Positions 40,175 through 49,889 of a stretch of 64,000 bases of DNA are shown here, in pieces; position 1 is the first letter of the stretch, and the number at the start of each line of letters is the position of its first letter. Position numbers and translations under genes: made by a program. The notes beneath the pieces are model-generated. The model made no database searches. It was not told where the DNA came from and was given only the letters and a program-made list of their open reading frames with translations. This DNA comes from Thiocystis violacea (GTDB taxonomy: Bacteria > Pseudomonadota > Gammaproteobacteria > Chromatiales > Chromatiaceae). The DNA is taken from the NCBI RefSeq assembly GCF_016583565.1, contig NZ_NRRF01000005.1:98825-162824 (forward strand), in the 5' to 3' direction.

Positions 40175-41617
40175 TTAACGTCTTGGACCGATGAAAACGC
40201 TTTCCCGCTCGGCCTCGACCGGCACGCCAGAGGCGCGCTGCCCCTGGGCATGGAAGGTGATCGGCTGCTGCTCAGCCTCCAGCGCCCCCTCGGGGATACG
40301 CACGAAGACGATCGTGGGCGTCACACCGCCGGGCTCTGCCTCGACCGGCTTGTCCGCGCCGACGAGCGTCAACTGGTCGTGCCCCGAGGCGCTGATGGTC
40401 ACCGCAACGGGATCGGGCGTCTTGTTCAGGATCTTGAGGGTGTACTTGTTCTGGATCGAGCCGTCGCTCTGCAGCACGAAGAGTGGCGCCCGTTCGTGCA
40501 ACACCGTGAGTTCGAGCGGGGCCAGTGAGGTCAGACCATAGACAATGCCCGAAAGGGCCGAGACCAGAATGACCGAGTAGACCCAGACGCGCGGCCGAAG
40601 CACCATGCGTTTGGGCGGCTTACCCTCCATCTCGTCCAGCGAGGCGTAGCGAATGAGACCGCGTGGGCGCCCGACCTTGTCCATGACCTGGTCGCAGGCA
40701 TCGATGCAGAGGGCGCAGGTAATGCAGCCTTCCTGCTGGCCTCGACGGATATCGACCCCGGTCGGACAGACGGCGACGCATTGGTGACAGTCGACACAGT
40801 CGCCGGTCTGCCGATCGGCCTCCGTGCCACCCCGTTGGACCCGCCCGCGCGGCTCGCCGCGCTGCTCGTCATAGGTCGGGATGATGGTGGTCTTGTCCAG
40901 CATGACCCCTTGGATGCGCGCATAGGGGCACAGCCAGAAGCAGGTCTGCTCACGCAGGAAGCCGGCGAGGATATAGGTTCCCGCCGTGAAGAGCGCGACG
41001 CTCGCATAGGCGGCGCTATTCGCCTCGCCCACGAAGAAGTCGCGCCAGAGTGTCGGGGCATCCGCGAACCAGGCGACGAAGCTGAAGCCGGTCAGGAAGC
41101 CTATGAGGATCCAGAGCAGATGTTTGATCCCCTTGATGCGGAGCTTCTCAAGGCTCAGCGGCGCTTGATCGAGCTTACGCCGTGCCGGCGGCAGACCCTC
41201 CAGCTTCTCCTCGATCCAGGTGAAGACGTCCGTCCAGACCGTCTGGAAGCAGAAGTAGCCGCACCAGACCCGGCCGGCGAGCGCGGTCATGACGGCCAGC
41301 AGGATGGCGAAGAAGAGCAGCAGCAGCGACAGCATCCAGAAGTCCTGCGGCAGCACGGTCGCCGAGAAGATGTGGTACTGCCGATTGGGGATGTCGAAGA
41401 GGACCGCTTGCCGACCATCCCAGCGCACATAGGGACCGAGAAAGTAGACCAGCCAGACGGAGGACATCAGCCATTTGAAGGTCCGCCAGCGGCCGCGGAT
41501 GCGTTTGGCGTGGATGGTGTCGCCGCCCGTGTTGACGTGCCAACCGTCGGCCTCTTCGTAGAGGTCGTCGACCGGGGAAGGTGCTTTCACTTCGTCATTC
41601 GTCTTCAACTTGACCAT
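40175..41617 (-). CDS. ccoG: cbb3 oxidase accessory ferredoxin-like protein CcoG
   Basis: A predicted 480-residue membrane iron-sulfur protein. Hydrophobic segments carry the Cys motifs CGYFCFQTVWTD and CFWLCPYARIQGVM. A soluble segment has two ferredoxin-type 4Fe-4S motifs (CVDCHQCVAVCPTG and CITCALCIDACDQ). The C-terminal ~130 residues form a periplasmic immunoglobulin-like domain. CcoG reduces copper(II) to copper(I) during cbb3 assembly in Rhodobacter. ATG 41617 is used; a TTG at 41635 is also in frame, and neither has a good ribosome site. About 200 bp separate it from the small membrane gene upstream. Confidence 0.93.
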   Translation of the reverse strand: MVKLKTNDEVKAPSPVDDLYEEADGWHVNTGGDTIHAKRIRGRWRTFKWLMSSVWLVYFLGPYVRWDGRQAVLFDIPNRQYHIFSATVLPQDFWMLSLLLLFFAILLAVMTALAGRVWCGYFCFQTVWTDVFTWIEEKLEGLPPARRKLDQAPLSLEKLRIKGIKHLLWILIGFLTGFSFVAWFADAPTLWRDFFVGEANSAAYASVALFTAGTYILAGFLREQTCFWLCPYARIQGVMLDKTTIIPTYDEQRGEPRGRVQRGGTEADRQTGDCVDCHQCVAVCPTGVDIRRGQQEGCITCALCIDACDQVMDKVGRPRGLIRYASLDEMEGKPPKRMVLRPRVWVYSVILVSALSGIVYGLTSLAPLELTVLHERAPLFVLQSDGSIQNKYTLKILNKTPDPVAVTISASGHDQLTLVGADKPVEAEPGGVTPTIVFVRIPEGALEAEQQPITFHAQGQRASGVPVEAERESVFIGPRR

Positions 41618-41819
41618 CTCCACTGCTTCGGTCAATCAGGGCCACGGCGCCAAGGCTCAAGCCGATGTGCGCAAGTCATCTCCCCCTAGTGCATGTGATG
41701 TCGACCTTGGAAAGGGCACCGAAATCGCCGGATTGGAACGAGGAACGCGCGCTCAGTGGCGCAGTGATCGCGCCGGCCGCCCAAGACATCGGTGGACGAC
41801 CCAGGACCAACGCCAGGCG

Positions 41820-41969
41820 TCAGGATTCCCCGCCCCTGTTCGCCTCGGCATCACGCTTCATGAGCCCGACGACCTTGAACGCCAGGAAGACCACGATTCC
41901 GATGGCGATGATCACCATGGCGATCGAGGTCAGCGTCACAATGTCCCACGTCAAGAAGAATCCGCCCAT
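41820..41969 (-). CDS. Small single-pass membrane protein in the cco cluster, 49 aa
   Basis: A 49-residue protein starting MGGFFLTWDIVTLTS, with one membrane helix (SIAMVIIAIGIVVFLAFKVV) and a charged cytoplasmic end (GLMKRDAEANRGGES). GGAGGG stands 7 nt before ATG 41969, which favours this start over ATG 41993, eight codons upstream, which lacks a ribosome site. It lies between ccoP and ccoG in the same orientation. Small one-helix subunits such as CcoM are known to stabilise cbb3 oxidases in Pseudomonas; this could be a functional equivalent, but I do not see a clear sequence match. Membership of the DUF3149 group is another possibility. Confidence 0.65.
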   Translation of the reverse strand: MGGFFLTWDIVTLTSIAMVIIAIGIVVFLAFKVVGLMKRDAEANRGGES

Positions 41970-42117
41970 ATCAAGGCCCTCCAGCTCACTCATTTGCGAC
42001 GATCACGAGTCGAGGTCACGCTCGCCGCGCTCCGCGCGAACGCCCGAGGGCGAGCGGGCCCCACGGATGCCGGTGAGAACGGACTGCCCTGGGATCCAGA
42101 GCAGCCGTTCGATATCG

Positions 42118-43014
42118 CTACTTTCCGCCGCCGAGCTCGTGGACGTAGACGACCAGTTTCTTGATCTCTTGCTCGCTCAGCTTGCCGGCCTCGGCGAAGG
42201 CGGGCATCACGGCGTTGCGTGATTCGGGTACCGTGGCCTGGTTCACGCCATAGGTGATGGTGTGCTTGGCACTCTCGTAGCCGCCCGGCTTGAAGCGCCA
42301 GATCCCGTCGTTCAGGTTGGCCGCGCCAACGGTGACGATATCGCCATTGCCCAGTTCGACCAGCACACCGTTGGCCGCCTGACCATGACAGGCCGTGCAG
42401 CCCTTGGTCTTGAAGAGGCTCCAGCCCTCCTCGCTGCCGCCCTTTCCGCCGGTCTCGCTCATCTGCACCACCCATTCGGCCAGGGTATCGATCTCAGCCG
42501 GAGTCAGGATGGTCTGGTGTGCGGTCATGGCGCCCTGACGACCCTTGGCGATGGTTTCCGCAATCTTGGTGGTGGTGCCGCCGTAGAGCCAGTCGTCATC
42601 CGCCAGGACCGGATAACCGGGGTTGCCCTGGCCGCCACTGCCATGACAGGCGGAGCAGTTGTCGCCGAAGAGCACCTTGGCCGAGGCCAGGGTGTATTGC
42701 GTCAATCCGGGGTCGGCCAGGATCTCGTTCGCCGTCATCCCCCTGATCTGATCCTCGAATTTGGCGCGTTTGGCCTCGACCTGCTCGACGCCGCGCGCGT
42801 ACTCCTGCATCTGACTCCAGCCGAGGACGCCTTGCGTCGGCTCTTGCCCAACCGGCCAGGTCGGATAGAGCAGGGAGTAGCCGACCACGAAGAGCAGCGA
42901 CGCCCAGAGCCCCAGCATCCACCAGCGGGGCGGCGGGTTATCGAGCTCGCGTAGATTGTCGTCCCAGACATGACCCGTGTTGTTCTCACCGGGAAAGGGA
43001 TTGTGTTCCGCCAT
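42118..43014 (-). CDS. ccoP: cbb3-type cytochrome c oxidase subunit III (dihaem cytochrome c)
   Basis: A 298-residue CcoP. The N-terminal FixP_N region (HVWDDNLRELDNPPPRWW) precedes a membrane segment (about 32-50). Two cytochrome c domains carry CSACHGSGGQGNPGYP and CTACHGQAANG, with the axial Met expected in the MTAHQ and AVMPAFAEAG loops. It receives electrons from cytochrome c and passes them to CcoO. It follows ccoQ by 21 bp. Confidence 0.96.
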   Translation of the reverse strand: MAEHNPFPGENNTGHVWDDNLRELDNPPPRWWMLGLWASLLFVVGYSLLYPTWPVGQEPTQGVLGWSQMQEYARGVEQVEAKRAKFEDQIRGMTANEILADPGLTQYTLASAKVLFGDNCSACHGSGGQGNPGYPVLADDDWLYGGTTTKIAETIAKGRQGAMTAHQTILTPAEIDTLAEWVVQMSETGGKGGSEEGWSLFKTKGCTACHGQAANGVLVELGNGDIVTVGAANLNDGIWRFKPGGYESAKHTITYGVNQATVPESRNAVMPAFAEAGKLSEQEIKKLVVYVHELGGGK

Positions 43015-43035
43015 GGGAATCTCCGTAGTTACTCG

Positions 43036-43191
43036 CTAGTCCTGGTCCAACTCGTCCTCGTCGAACGGGATGTGCTTCTTGGCTTCGAGCCGCTCCCGGT
43101 TCTTGGGACGGAAGACCTGGAAATAGGCCAGAATCATGAGCAGGAAGATCACGACTGTCAGGACGGTTCCGATCCAATCGTTGGTCGTCAT
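43036..43191 (-). CDS. ccoQ: cbb3-type oxidase subunit CcoQ
   Basis: A 51-residue protein with one membrane helix (GTVLTVVIFLLMILAYFQVF) followed by RPKNRERLEAKKHIPFDED, the typical CcoQ ending. CcoQ stabilises the association of CcoP with the core complex. ATG 43191 gives the family's usual length; an upstream in-frame start within the ccoO end region is not needed. Confidence 0.92.
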   Translation of the reverse strand: MTTNDWIGTVLTVVIFLLMILAYFQVFRPKNRERLEAKKHIPFDEDELDQD

Positions 43192-43225
43192 CGCCTGCCA
43201 GTCGGTCTCGAAGTGATCGAGCAAA

Positions 43226-43972
43226 CTATTCACGATAGGCCTTGGACTCATCGAGCGCGACCATGGTGCCTAGCACCTGAAGATAGGACACCAGCGCATC
43301 CAACTCGGTCTTGCCGTCCGCCAGGGCGGGCGCGGCTGCGATATCGGCATCGGTGTATGGGACACCGACGACACGCAGACCGCCCATGTGGCGCTGCAGC
43401 GTCTTGCCATTGAGGTAGGATTCCTCGAGCCACGGATAGCCTGGCATCACGGATTCCGGCACGACGGAACGTGGGTCATGCAGGTGCTGACGCTGCCAGT
43501 CATCGGAGTACTTACCGCCCACGCGCGCCAGGTCTGGCCCGGTCCGTTTCGAGCCCCACTGGAAGGGGTGATCGAACATGGACTCCGAGGCCAGCGAGTA
43601 GTGGCCGTAACGCTCCTTCTCGTCACGGAAGGGACGGATCATCTGCGAGTGACAGAGGTAGCAGCCTTCGCGCTGATAGACGTCGCGCCCGGCGAGCTCG
43701 ACGGCGGTCAGCGGACGCACGCCGTCACCCGGCTTCCAGTTCCATTGCTCCTTGCCGTCCTGGCCGACCGAAACGATGGCCTCCTGCCCGGACTTTTCCC
43801 AGACGATCTCTGGAAACTTGTTGTATTCCATGGTGTTCTTCATGAAGAAGAGCGGCACGATCTCGACGAGGCCGCCGACGGAAAGCACCAACCCCACAAC
43901 GATCAACAATCCCCAGATGTTGATCTCCATCCATTCCTGAAAGCCCTTCGGCTTAGGTCTGTTCTCGGACAT
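43226..43972 (-). CDS. ccoO: cbb3-type cytochrome c oxidase subunit II (monohaem cytochrome c)
   Basis: A 248-residue CcoO with an N-terminal membrane anchor (about 18-40) and one haem c site, [13 protein letters not shown]. The later [13 protein letters not shown] contains the axial Met, and the C-terminal [11 protein letters not shown] is family-typical. It relays electrons from CcoP to CcoN. It lies 18 bp after ccoN. Confidence 0.96.
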   Translation of the reverse strand: MSENRPKPKGFQEWMEINIWGLLIVVGLVLSVGGLVEIVPLFFMKNTMEYNKFPEIVWEKSGQEAIVSVGQDGKEQWNWKPGDGVRPLTAVELAGRDVYQREGCYLCHSQMIRPFRDEKERYGHYSLASESMFDHPFQWGSKRTGPDLARVGGKYSDDWQRQHLHDPRSVVPESVMPGYPWLEESYLNGKTLQRHMGGLRVVGVPYTDADIAAAPALADGKTELDALVSYLQVLGTMVALDESKAYRE

Positions 43973-43990
43973 CTCGATTCTCCCCTACCC

Positions 43991-45424
43991 TCAGGCGACA
44001 GCCGGAACAGCGCGGGCCTTGGCCAGGCTGCCCGAGACAACGGATTTACGGACGGTCATGAGTACGTTGAAGAGCATCACGACAGCACCGAGCAGGAAGG
44101 TCATCCCGCCGATCGCACGCATGGCGTAGTAGGGATGCATCGCGTCGACCGACTCGACGAAGGTGTAGGCTAAGGTGCCGTACTCGTCATAGGCACGCCA
44201 CATCAGGCCCTGCATGATGCCGGAGACCCACATGGCGACGATGTAGATGACGGTACCGATGGTCGCCGTCCAGAAATGGAAGTTGATCAAACGGATCGAG
44301 AACATCTCCGTGTGGTAGAGGCGCGTCATCAGGTGGTAGATGGCCCCGATCGAGATGCCCGCGACCCAGCCCAGGGCGCCTGAATGCACATGACCGATGG
44401 TCCAGTCGGTATAGTGAGACAGGGCGTTGACGGTCTTGAGTGCCATCACCGGTCCCTCGAAGGTCGACATGGCGTAGAAGGCCAGCGCGATGATGAGGAA
44501 ACGCAGCACATAGTCGGTACGCAGGCGATCCCAGGCGCCCGAGAGGGTCATCATGCCGTTCACCGCGCCGCCCCAGGAGGGGATGATCATCGCGATGGAC
44601 ACGGCCGCGCCCAGCGAGCCGGTCCAATCGGGCAAGGCGGTGTATTGGAGGTGATGGGCGCCCAGCCAGACATAGCCGAACATCAAGGCCCAGAAGTGGA
44701 TGACCGAGAGACGGTAGGAATAGATGGGCCGGCCCGCCTGCTTGGGCACGAAGTAATACATGATGCCGAGGAAGCCCGCCGTCAGATAGAAGCCGACCGC
44801 ATTGTGCCCCCACCACCATTGGATCATGGCGTCCTGCACACCCGAGAAGATGGAGTAGGATTTGAAGAGGCCGACCGGGATGGCCAGGCTATTGACGACG
44901 TGCAAATAGACGATCATCACCATCATGCCGAGGAAGAACCAATTCGACACATAGATGTGCGAGGTCTTGCGTATCGAAATCGTCATCAGGAAATTGATGG
45001 TGAACGAGAGCCAGACGACCGCAATGAGAATGTCGATCGGCCATTCCAGCTCGGCATATTCCTTCGATTGAGTGAGACCGAATGGGAGGGTGAGCACGGC
45101 GAGCACGATGACGGCGTTCCAGCCCCAGAACGTGAAGCGAGCCATCTTCTCGCTCCAAAGCCTCACGCCACAGGTACGCTGGACCGTATAGAAGGCAGTC
45201 GCCATGAGGGTGCAGCCACCGAAGGCGAAGATGACCGCATTGGTATGCACCGGACGCAGGCGCCCGAATGAGATATAAGGGCTATCGAAGTTCAGGAATG
45301 GCCAAGCCAATTCCGAAGCGATGTAAACCCCAACGGTCGCGCCTACCACGAGGTAGACAACGGCCATGATCGTGAACCAGCGTACGATCTCGAAGTCGTA
45401 CTTCTGCTCCAGACTGGATTGCAT
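43991..45424 (-). CDS. ccoN: cbb3-type cytochrome c oxidase catalytic subunit I
   Basis: A 477-residue protein with about 12 membrane helices, carrying haem b, haem b3 and CuB, where oxygen is reduced. Recognisable parts are the haem-ligand regions [32 protein letters not shown] (with the CuB His) and [18 protein letters not shown] lies 4 nt before ATG 45424. It is the first gene of ccoNOQP and thus of the whole assembly cluster. High oxygen affinity makes this the terminal oxidase for microoxic growth. Confidence 0.97.
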   Translation of the reverse strand: MQSSLEQKYDFEIVRWFTIMAVVYLVVGATVGVYIASELAWPFLNFDSPYISFGRLRPVHTNAVIFAFGGCTLMATAFYTVQRTCGVRLWSEKMARFTFWGWNAVIVLAVLTLPFGLTQSKEYAELEWPIDILIAVVWLSFTINFLMTISIRKTSHIYVSNWFFLGMMVMIVYLHVVNSLAIPVGLFKSYSIFSGVQDAMIQWWWGHNAVGFYLTAGFLGIMYYFVPKQAGRPIYSYRLSVIHFWALMFGYVWLGAHHLQYTALPDWTGSLGAAVSIAMIIPSWGGAVNGMMTLSGAWDRLRTDYVLRFLIIALAFYAMSTFEGPVMALKTVNALSHYTDWTIGHVHSGALGWVAGISIGAIYHLMTRLYHTEMFSIRLINFHFWTATIGTVIYIVAMWVSGIMQGLMWRAYDEYGTLAYTFVESVDAMHPYYAMRAIGGMTFLLGAVVMLFNVLMTVRKSVVSGSLAKARAVPAVA

Positions 45425-45516
45425 AGACCCTCCCATAAAGATTGGGAAACAACATAAAGGTTATGAGGCACTCCAGCCTGAGAACGTAGCCACGATCCAT
45501 GGGCGCCGCACTGGAC

Positions 45517-45545
45517 ATATCAAAAGATTGCGAACGGAAAGTCAA
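45517..45545 (-). promoter_or_regulatory. Candidate sigma-70-type promoter of ccoN
   Basis: On the minus strand TTGACT (45540-45545) is separated by 17 bp from TGATAT (45517-45522). The -35 matches five of six bases, but the -10 is weak (three of six), as would be expected of an activator-dependent promoter. Confidence 0.3.
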
Positions 45546-45554
45546 CCCAAATTG

Positions 45555-45586
45555 GGCAAATGGCACAACCGAACGCGGCATTTGCC
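45555..45586. promoter_or_regulatory. Inverted repeat upstream of ccoN, possible operator
   Basis: GGCAAATG (45555-45562) and CATTTGCC (45579-45586) form a perfect 8-bp inverted repeat separated by 16 bp. It lies just upstream of the candidate -35 box of ccoN, where an activator would bind. It does not match the FNR/Anr consensus. Confidence 0.35.
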
Positions 45587-45680
45587 ACATTCAGAGGCTT
45601 GGGCGTAAATGAGCCGCCAATAACCTTAACAAAGGTAGCAGATTGCCCGCGGTGGGGGCCGGCGTGAAGGCAGTGCGCGG

Positions 45681-46712
45681 TTATTTGAAGAAGGAGTCGA
45701 CTGAAAACCCTTCCTTTTCCAGAATATCTCTGAGCCGCCGCAAGGCATCCATCTGGATCTGGCGCACACGCTCGCGCGTCACGCCAAGCTCTTGCGCAAC
45801 GCTTTCCAAGGTCGAGTTCTCGTAGCCGTGAAGGCCGAAGCGCCGCTCCACGACCTCGCGCTGCTTGTCGTTGAGCTTGCCGAGCCAGTGCTCGAGGTTG
45901 GTCTGGATGTTGGTGTCCTGAATGCGATCGGAGGGGTCGGCCGCCGCCTCGTCCTGCAGCATGTCGACCATCGGCTTGTCCGCATCCTTGCTGTAGGGCG
46001 TATCGACCGAGGTGATGCGCTCGTTGAGCCCTAGCATGCGCTTCACATCACCGATCGGCTTGTCGAGCAGGCTCGCGATGTCTTCGCTGGTGGGTTCATG
46101 ATCCAAGCGCTGGGCGAGCTTACGCGAGGCTTTCAGGTAGACGTTGATTTCCTTGACCACATGGATCGGCAGCCGAACGGTGCGCGTCTGATTCATGATG
46201 GCGCGCTCGATGGTCTGACGGATCCACCAGGTCGCATAGGTAGAAAAACGGAAGCCGCGCTCGGGATCGAACTTCTCGACCGCGCGAATCAGCCCGAGAT
46301 TCCCCTCTTCGATCAGATCCAACAGGGGGAGGCCACGATTGAGATAGCGGCGCGCAATCTTCACCACCAGGCGCAGATTACTGACGATCATGCGCTGCCG
46401 GGCGGCGTTGTCTCCCGCTTGGGCGAGCCGCGCGAAGTGGACCTCTTCCTCCGCACTCAGCAGCTTGGACTCGCCGATTTCGTTGAGGTAGAGGCGGGTG
46501 GCGTCGAAATCGCTCTCGCCAGAGCTGTAGCGCTCGACGGTCTCACTGAGAACGGCCGGCTCCGCCGAGCTTTCGGCGTCGTCCTGGCACTCATCTGCCT
46601 CCTCTGCCTCTTCCGGCTCGATCGACTCCAGATCATCACCGGATATCACCAGCGATTCACTGTCGACATCGGACGGATTCTTATTTGCCTCGCGTTCTTT
46701 GGCGGATGGCAT
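45681..46712 (-). CDS. rpoS: RNA polymerase sigma factor RpoS
   Basis: A 343-residue sigma-70 family protein. An acidic N-terminus (about 1-60) precedes region 1.2 ([21 protein letters not shown]), region 2 ([18 protein letters not shown]), region 3 and region 4 ([15 protein letters not shown]). This is the group 2 sigma factor for stationary phase and general stress. GGAGGGAG lies 6 nt before ATG 46712; the gene overlaps the end of nlpD by 32 bp, so coupling or an internal nlpD promoter, as in other gammaproteobacteria, is likely. The N-terminal 60 residues are more acidic than in enteric RpoS. Confidence 0.96.
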   Translation of the reverse strand: MPSAKEREANKNPSDVDSESLVISGDDLESIEPEEAEEADECQDDAESSAEPAVLSETVERYSSGESDFDATRLYLNEIGESKLLSAEEEVHFARLAQAGDNAARQRMIVSNLRLVVKIARRYLNRGLPLLDLIEEGNLGLIRAVEKFDPERGFRFSTYATWWIRQTIERAIMNQTRTVRLPIHVVKEINVYLKASRKLAQRLDHEPTSEDIASLLDKPIGDVKRMLGLNERITSVDTPYSKDADKPMVDMLQDEAAADPSDRIQDTNIQTNLEHWLGKLNDKQREVVERRFGLHGYENSTLESVAQELGVTRERVRQIQMDALRRLRDILEKEGFSVDSFFK

Positions 46713-47592
46713 CTACATCTCCCTCCGTTGACCGATCGGCCCGGAACTCGTTTCGCGCGGGTAGATAGAGGATGGGGTCGACGGCCGTTCCGTCTCGCCG
46801 GACCTCGAAATGGAGGAGATAGATCGCGTCCGCCCCCTGTCCAACTTCAGCGATCGACTGCCCGGCCTCGACCCTGTCGCCCTCGCTTGCCAGCAGCCTT
46901 CGATTGAAGCCGTAGGCGCTCAGATACTTATTGTTATGTTTGACGATGATAAGATTCCCGTATCCCTTGAGTCCACTTCCGCTGTAGACGACCACCCCGT
47001 CGGCCGCCGCCCTCACCTGCTCTCCCGCACTCCCGGCGATACGAATCCCCTGGTGCGTTCGATCCCCCGCGCGAAAGCCCTGTAACAAGGCTCCACGAAG
47101 CGGCCATTCCCAGGCTAAGCCGGACGGCCCGCGACGGCTGCTCGGCCCCTCATCGGATCGAGGCGATGCCGCCTTGGGCGCGGCGGTCTTGCTTGCCGTC
47201 TTGGGGGCCGTCGTCCTCACTGCCGGTTTCGCGGCTTGGGCTGCGACCTGCCCTCGCGCGGGCCGCGGATACTTGCCATCGGGCGGCACCACTCTCAGCA
47301 GCGTGTCCGCATAGATGGTATAGGGTGGTTGGAGCCTGTTCCATCTCGCCAGTTTGCGCATGCTGACACCATGGCGCTCGGCGACCAGACTCAGACTGTC
47401 GCCGTTCTGCACCAGGTAATAGCCTTCGGGCGCCGGACCCGTCCAGTTCCAGCCATAGATGGGAGCAGGATGCGTCGTCGAGCAGCCAGGCAGGATCAAA
47501 CTGCCGAATACGATGGCCAATAGCAGATGGGAGAGGCGTGTGCGCGCTTCGCTGAGAGAGATTGGGGCCGGCAATTTTCGGAACAAGGTCAT
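46681..47592 (-). CDS. nlpD: Murein hydrolase activator lipoprotein NlpD
   Basis: A 303-residue outer-membrane lipoprotein: signal peptide with lipobox LILPGC (Cys37), a LysM domain ([20 protein letters not shown]), a Pro/Lys/Ala linker and an M23/LytM domain (about 180-280). The catalytic positions are degenerate: the HxxxD site reads HQGIR and the HxH site reads LLHFE, so like Escherichia coli NlpD it should activate the amidase AmiC rather than cut peptidoglycan. It stands between pcm and rpoS, the classical gammaproteobacterial order. Confidence 0.95.
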   Translation of the reverse strand: MTLFRKLPAPISLSEARTRLSHLLLAIVFGSLILPGCSTTHPAPIYGWNWTGPAPEGYYLVQNGDSLSLVAERHGVSMRKLARWNRLQPPYTIYADTLLRVVPPDGKYPRPARGQVAAQAAKPAVRTTAPKTASKTAAPKAASPRSDEGPSSRRGPSGLAWEWPLRGALLQGFRAGDRTHQGIRIAGSAGEQVRAAADGVVVYSGSGLKGYGNLIIVKHNNKYLSAYGFNRRLLASEGDRVEAGQSIAEVGQGADAIYLLHFEVRRDGTAVDPILYLPARNEFRADRSTEGDVDAIRQRTRGK

Positions 47593-47661
47593 CTTGAATC
47601 GGGAAACACGGCATCGGTCCTGGACTGGTCCCGCCGAACCCGTTCCAGAGTCATCATATCC

Positions 47662-48333
47662 TCACGAAATGCCGTTGAGCAGAGGCACGAAACTGACGGT
47701 CTCCAGGACTTCGTGCGCGAAGCCCCGCTCCAGGCGCGTCAGGCGCACCAGCATCTGCTTGGTTCCATCGCCCATCGGCAGCACCATCACACCGCCAGGC
47801 GCCAACTGCTCGGCGAGCGCCCTGGGGACACCGCGAGGCGCGGCGGTCACCATGATCCCCTGATAGGGTGCGTACTCCCGCCACCCCTGGGCACCGTCGC
47901 CATGACGGAATCTGATATTGCGTTTCTTCATCGACCGCAGCCGGCTCTGGGCACGCTCCAGCAGCTCCTGCACGCGCTCGACCGAATAGACGCGCCGCAC
48001 CAGCGAGGCCAGCACTGCCGTCTGGAAGCCGGAGCCCGTCCCGATCTCAAGCACCGTGTCGGGGCGGGCGTGCTCGAGCAGCGCCTCGGTCATGCGCGCA
48101 ACCGTGTAGGGCTGGGAGATGGTCTGCCCGTGACCGATCGGCAGGGCGGAATCCTCGTAGGCACGGCTGGCCAGTGCCTCGTCGACGAAGAGATGCCGCG
48201 GCAGCCCGCGGATCGCCTCCAGGACCTCGGGGGCGGTGATGCCCGCCTCCTTCAAGCGCAGGATCAGGCGATCACGCGTGCGCCTGGACGTCATCCCGAT
48301 GCCCGGGTCGAGATCGTCCGGCATCAGCTGCAT
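47662..48333 (-). CDS. pcm: Protein-L-isoaspartate O-methyltransferase
   Basis: A 223-residue S-adenosylmethionine-dependent repair enzyme that methylates isoaspartyl residues in aged proteins. The motifs [35 protein letters not shown] and RVYSVERV are complete, as is the post-motif [16 protein letters not shown] 48333 overlaps surE by 10 bp; a GTG at 48348 is the other possible start. The gap to nlpD is 69 bp. Confidence 0.95.
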   Translation of the reverse strand: MQLMPDDLDPGIGMTSRRTRDRLILRLKEAGITAPEVLEAIRGLPRHLFVDEALASRAYEDSALPIGHGQTISQPYTVARMTEALLEHARPDTVLEIGTGSGFQTAVLASLVRRVYSVERVQELLERAQSRLRSMKKRNIRFRHGDGAQGWREYAPYQGIMVTAAPRGVPRALAEQLAPGGVMVLPMGDGTKQMLVRLTRLERGFAHEVLETVSFVPLLNGIS

Positions 48334-49073
48334 GTTTCTAGCCAGCACCCGAGCGCCTCCAATGCGGTATGTCGCGTCAAATCGACCTGCAAGGGGGTGA
48401 TGGACACGAAGCCGTGACGGATCGCGTCGAAATCGGTTCCTGGGCCGGCATCCTGCTCAGGTCCGGCCGGACCCACCCAATAGATCGTCCGGCCGCGCGG
48501 ATCGGCTGATCGGATCACGGGCTCGGCCTTGTGGCGGTGACCAAGACGCGTCGCCGCGAAGCCCCGGAGCTGATCGATCGGCACATCCGGCACATTGACG
48601 TTGAGAATGATGCTGGATTCCAGCGGATCTTCGCGCAGCTTGGTGACGAGCCGCACGGCGACCTCCGCGGCCGTCTCCAGATGCCGTGGCGCATGGGCCG
48701 CGATGGACACGGCGATGGACGGCAGCCCCAGGAAACGGCCTTCGGTCGCGGCCGCCACGGTACCCGAGTAGAGGACATCGTCGCCCAGATTGGGGCCGTG
48801 GTTGATGCCGGCGACGACGATATCGGGCTCCAGCTCCGAGAGCCCCGTCAAGGCGAGGTGAACGCAATCGGTCGGCGTCCCGTCCACCCGAATGAAGCCA
48901 TTGGGCATGCGCTCCGCGCGCAGCGGCACATGCAGTGTCAGAGAATTACTGGCGCCACTGCGATCACGCTCCGGCGCCACGACCAAGACCTCGCCCAGGC
49001 GCTGGAGCGCGTCGACGAGGGTGATCAAGCCCGCTGATTGATACCCATCGTCGTTGCTGACCAGGATCTTCAT
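48324..49073 (-). CDS. surE: 5'/3'-nucleotidase SurE
   Basis: A 249-residue survival protein. The metal-binding start [16 protein letters not shown], the [14 protein letters not shown] loop, PTDCVHLAL and [21 protein letters not shown] are all intact. It dephosphorylates nucleoside monophosphates and, in stationary phase, helps nucleotide scavenging. It is the first gene of the surE-pcm-nlpD-rpoS group and overlaps pcm. The promoter lies in the 258-bp gap shared with smr. Confidence 0.96.
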   Translation of the reverse strand: MKILVSNDDGYQSAGLITLVDALQRLGEVLVVAPERDRSGASNSLTLHVPLRAERMPNGFIRVDGTPTDCVHLALTGLSELEPDIVVAGINHGPNLGDDVLYSGTVAAATEGRFLGLPSIAVSIAAHAPRHLETAAEVAVRLVTKLREDPLESSIILNVNVPDVPIDQLRGFAATRLGHRHKAEPVIRSADPRGRTIYWVGPAGPEQDAGPGTDFDAIRHGFVSITPLQVDLTRHTALEALGCWLETCS

Positions 49074-49331
49074 CGATTCGTCGTTGTCCCTATGGGTGTC
49101 TCGGGCAAGGTGGTTGTGCCTGGGGGGCTGATCCGAGGATCGCGCCGTGCGACCCGCCTCGCGGAATCGAAACCGCCCGCTGCGCGATCTCAGCGGCTCG
49201 GCTCCGCCGCGGAGGGGGCCAATGGTCAGGATGATAACCTAAGGTAGGAGATCCGGCATCCCGACCGCGCCGCTCGGTTCCCCTGCTACACTAGCGCCAC
49301 GATTCCGGCACCTCCTGGATAGAGACGATCG

Positions 49332-49889
49332 ATGAAGAAAGACATCCAAGAAGCTGATCTGGAATTGTTTCGACAGCAGGTCGAGGATGCCGAACGGCTC
49401 GACTTCGAGGGACTTGAGCCCTTCCGCGCGAAACCGCCCCCGGTCCCGCGACCCAAGCCCTTCGAGGACCCACTGGAAGACGCGCCCACCACGCTGTCCG
49501 AGAGCGAGGTCGAGACGCACGACTACCTCCTGTTCGCACGCCCTGGGCTGCAGCATCGCGTGATCGCCGACTTGCAACGCGGCGCCTTCGAGGTCGGGCT
49601 GGAGGTCGACCTGCACGGGCTCTACGCCGAGCATGCCAAACGCATCCTGGCCGAGTTCCTCGCCGAGTGCGCCCATCGCCGCGTGCGCTGCGCCCGGATC
49701 ATTCACGGCAAGGGCCGCGGCTCCTCGACACGACATCCCGTCCTCAAGCAAAAGGTCAACTACTGGCTGAGGCTCTATGACCAGGTCCTGGCCTTCTGCT
49801 CGGCGACCCGACGCGACGGTGGGACTGGGGCTGTCTACGTGCTGCTGCGCAACCCGAACAAGACCAAGAAGAACGGAGAACACCGCTGA
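49332..49889 (+). CDS. Smr domain endonuclease-like protein
   Basis: A 185-residue SmrA/SmrB-type protein. The C-terminal Smr domain (about 88-175) has VDLHGLYAEHAKRIL, RIIHGKGRGSSTRHPVLK and the ending GGTGAVYVLLRN. Smr domains of this kind are nucleases; SmrB rescues collided ribosomes by cleaving mRNA, SmrA has been linked to DNA nicking. The N-terminal ~85 residues are acidic and Pro-rich and may serve in binding. It is transcribed away from surE, and its stop overlaps the likely start of the next gene. Confidence 0.88.
   Translation: MKKDIQEADLELFRQQVEDAERLDFEGLEPFRAKPPPVPRPKPFEDPLEDAPTTLSESEVETHDYLLFARPGLQHRVIADLQRGAFEVGLEVDLHGLYAEHAKRILAEFLAECAHRRVRCARIIHGKGRGSSTRHPVLKQKVNYWLRLYDQVLAFCSATRRDGGTGAVYVLLRNPNKTKKNGEHR

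Noticed and set aside
45425..45680. FNR/Anr box upstream of ccoN
   Set aside because: No TTGAT-N4-ATCAA match was found on either strand; single ATCAA half-sites have no partner at the right distance.
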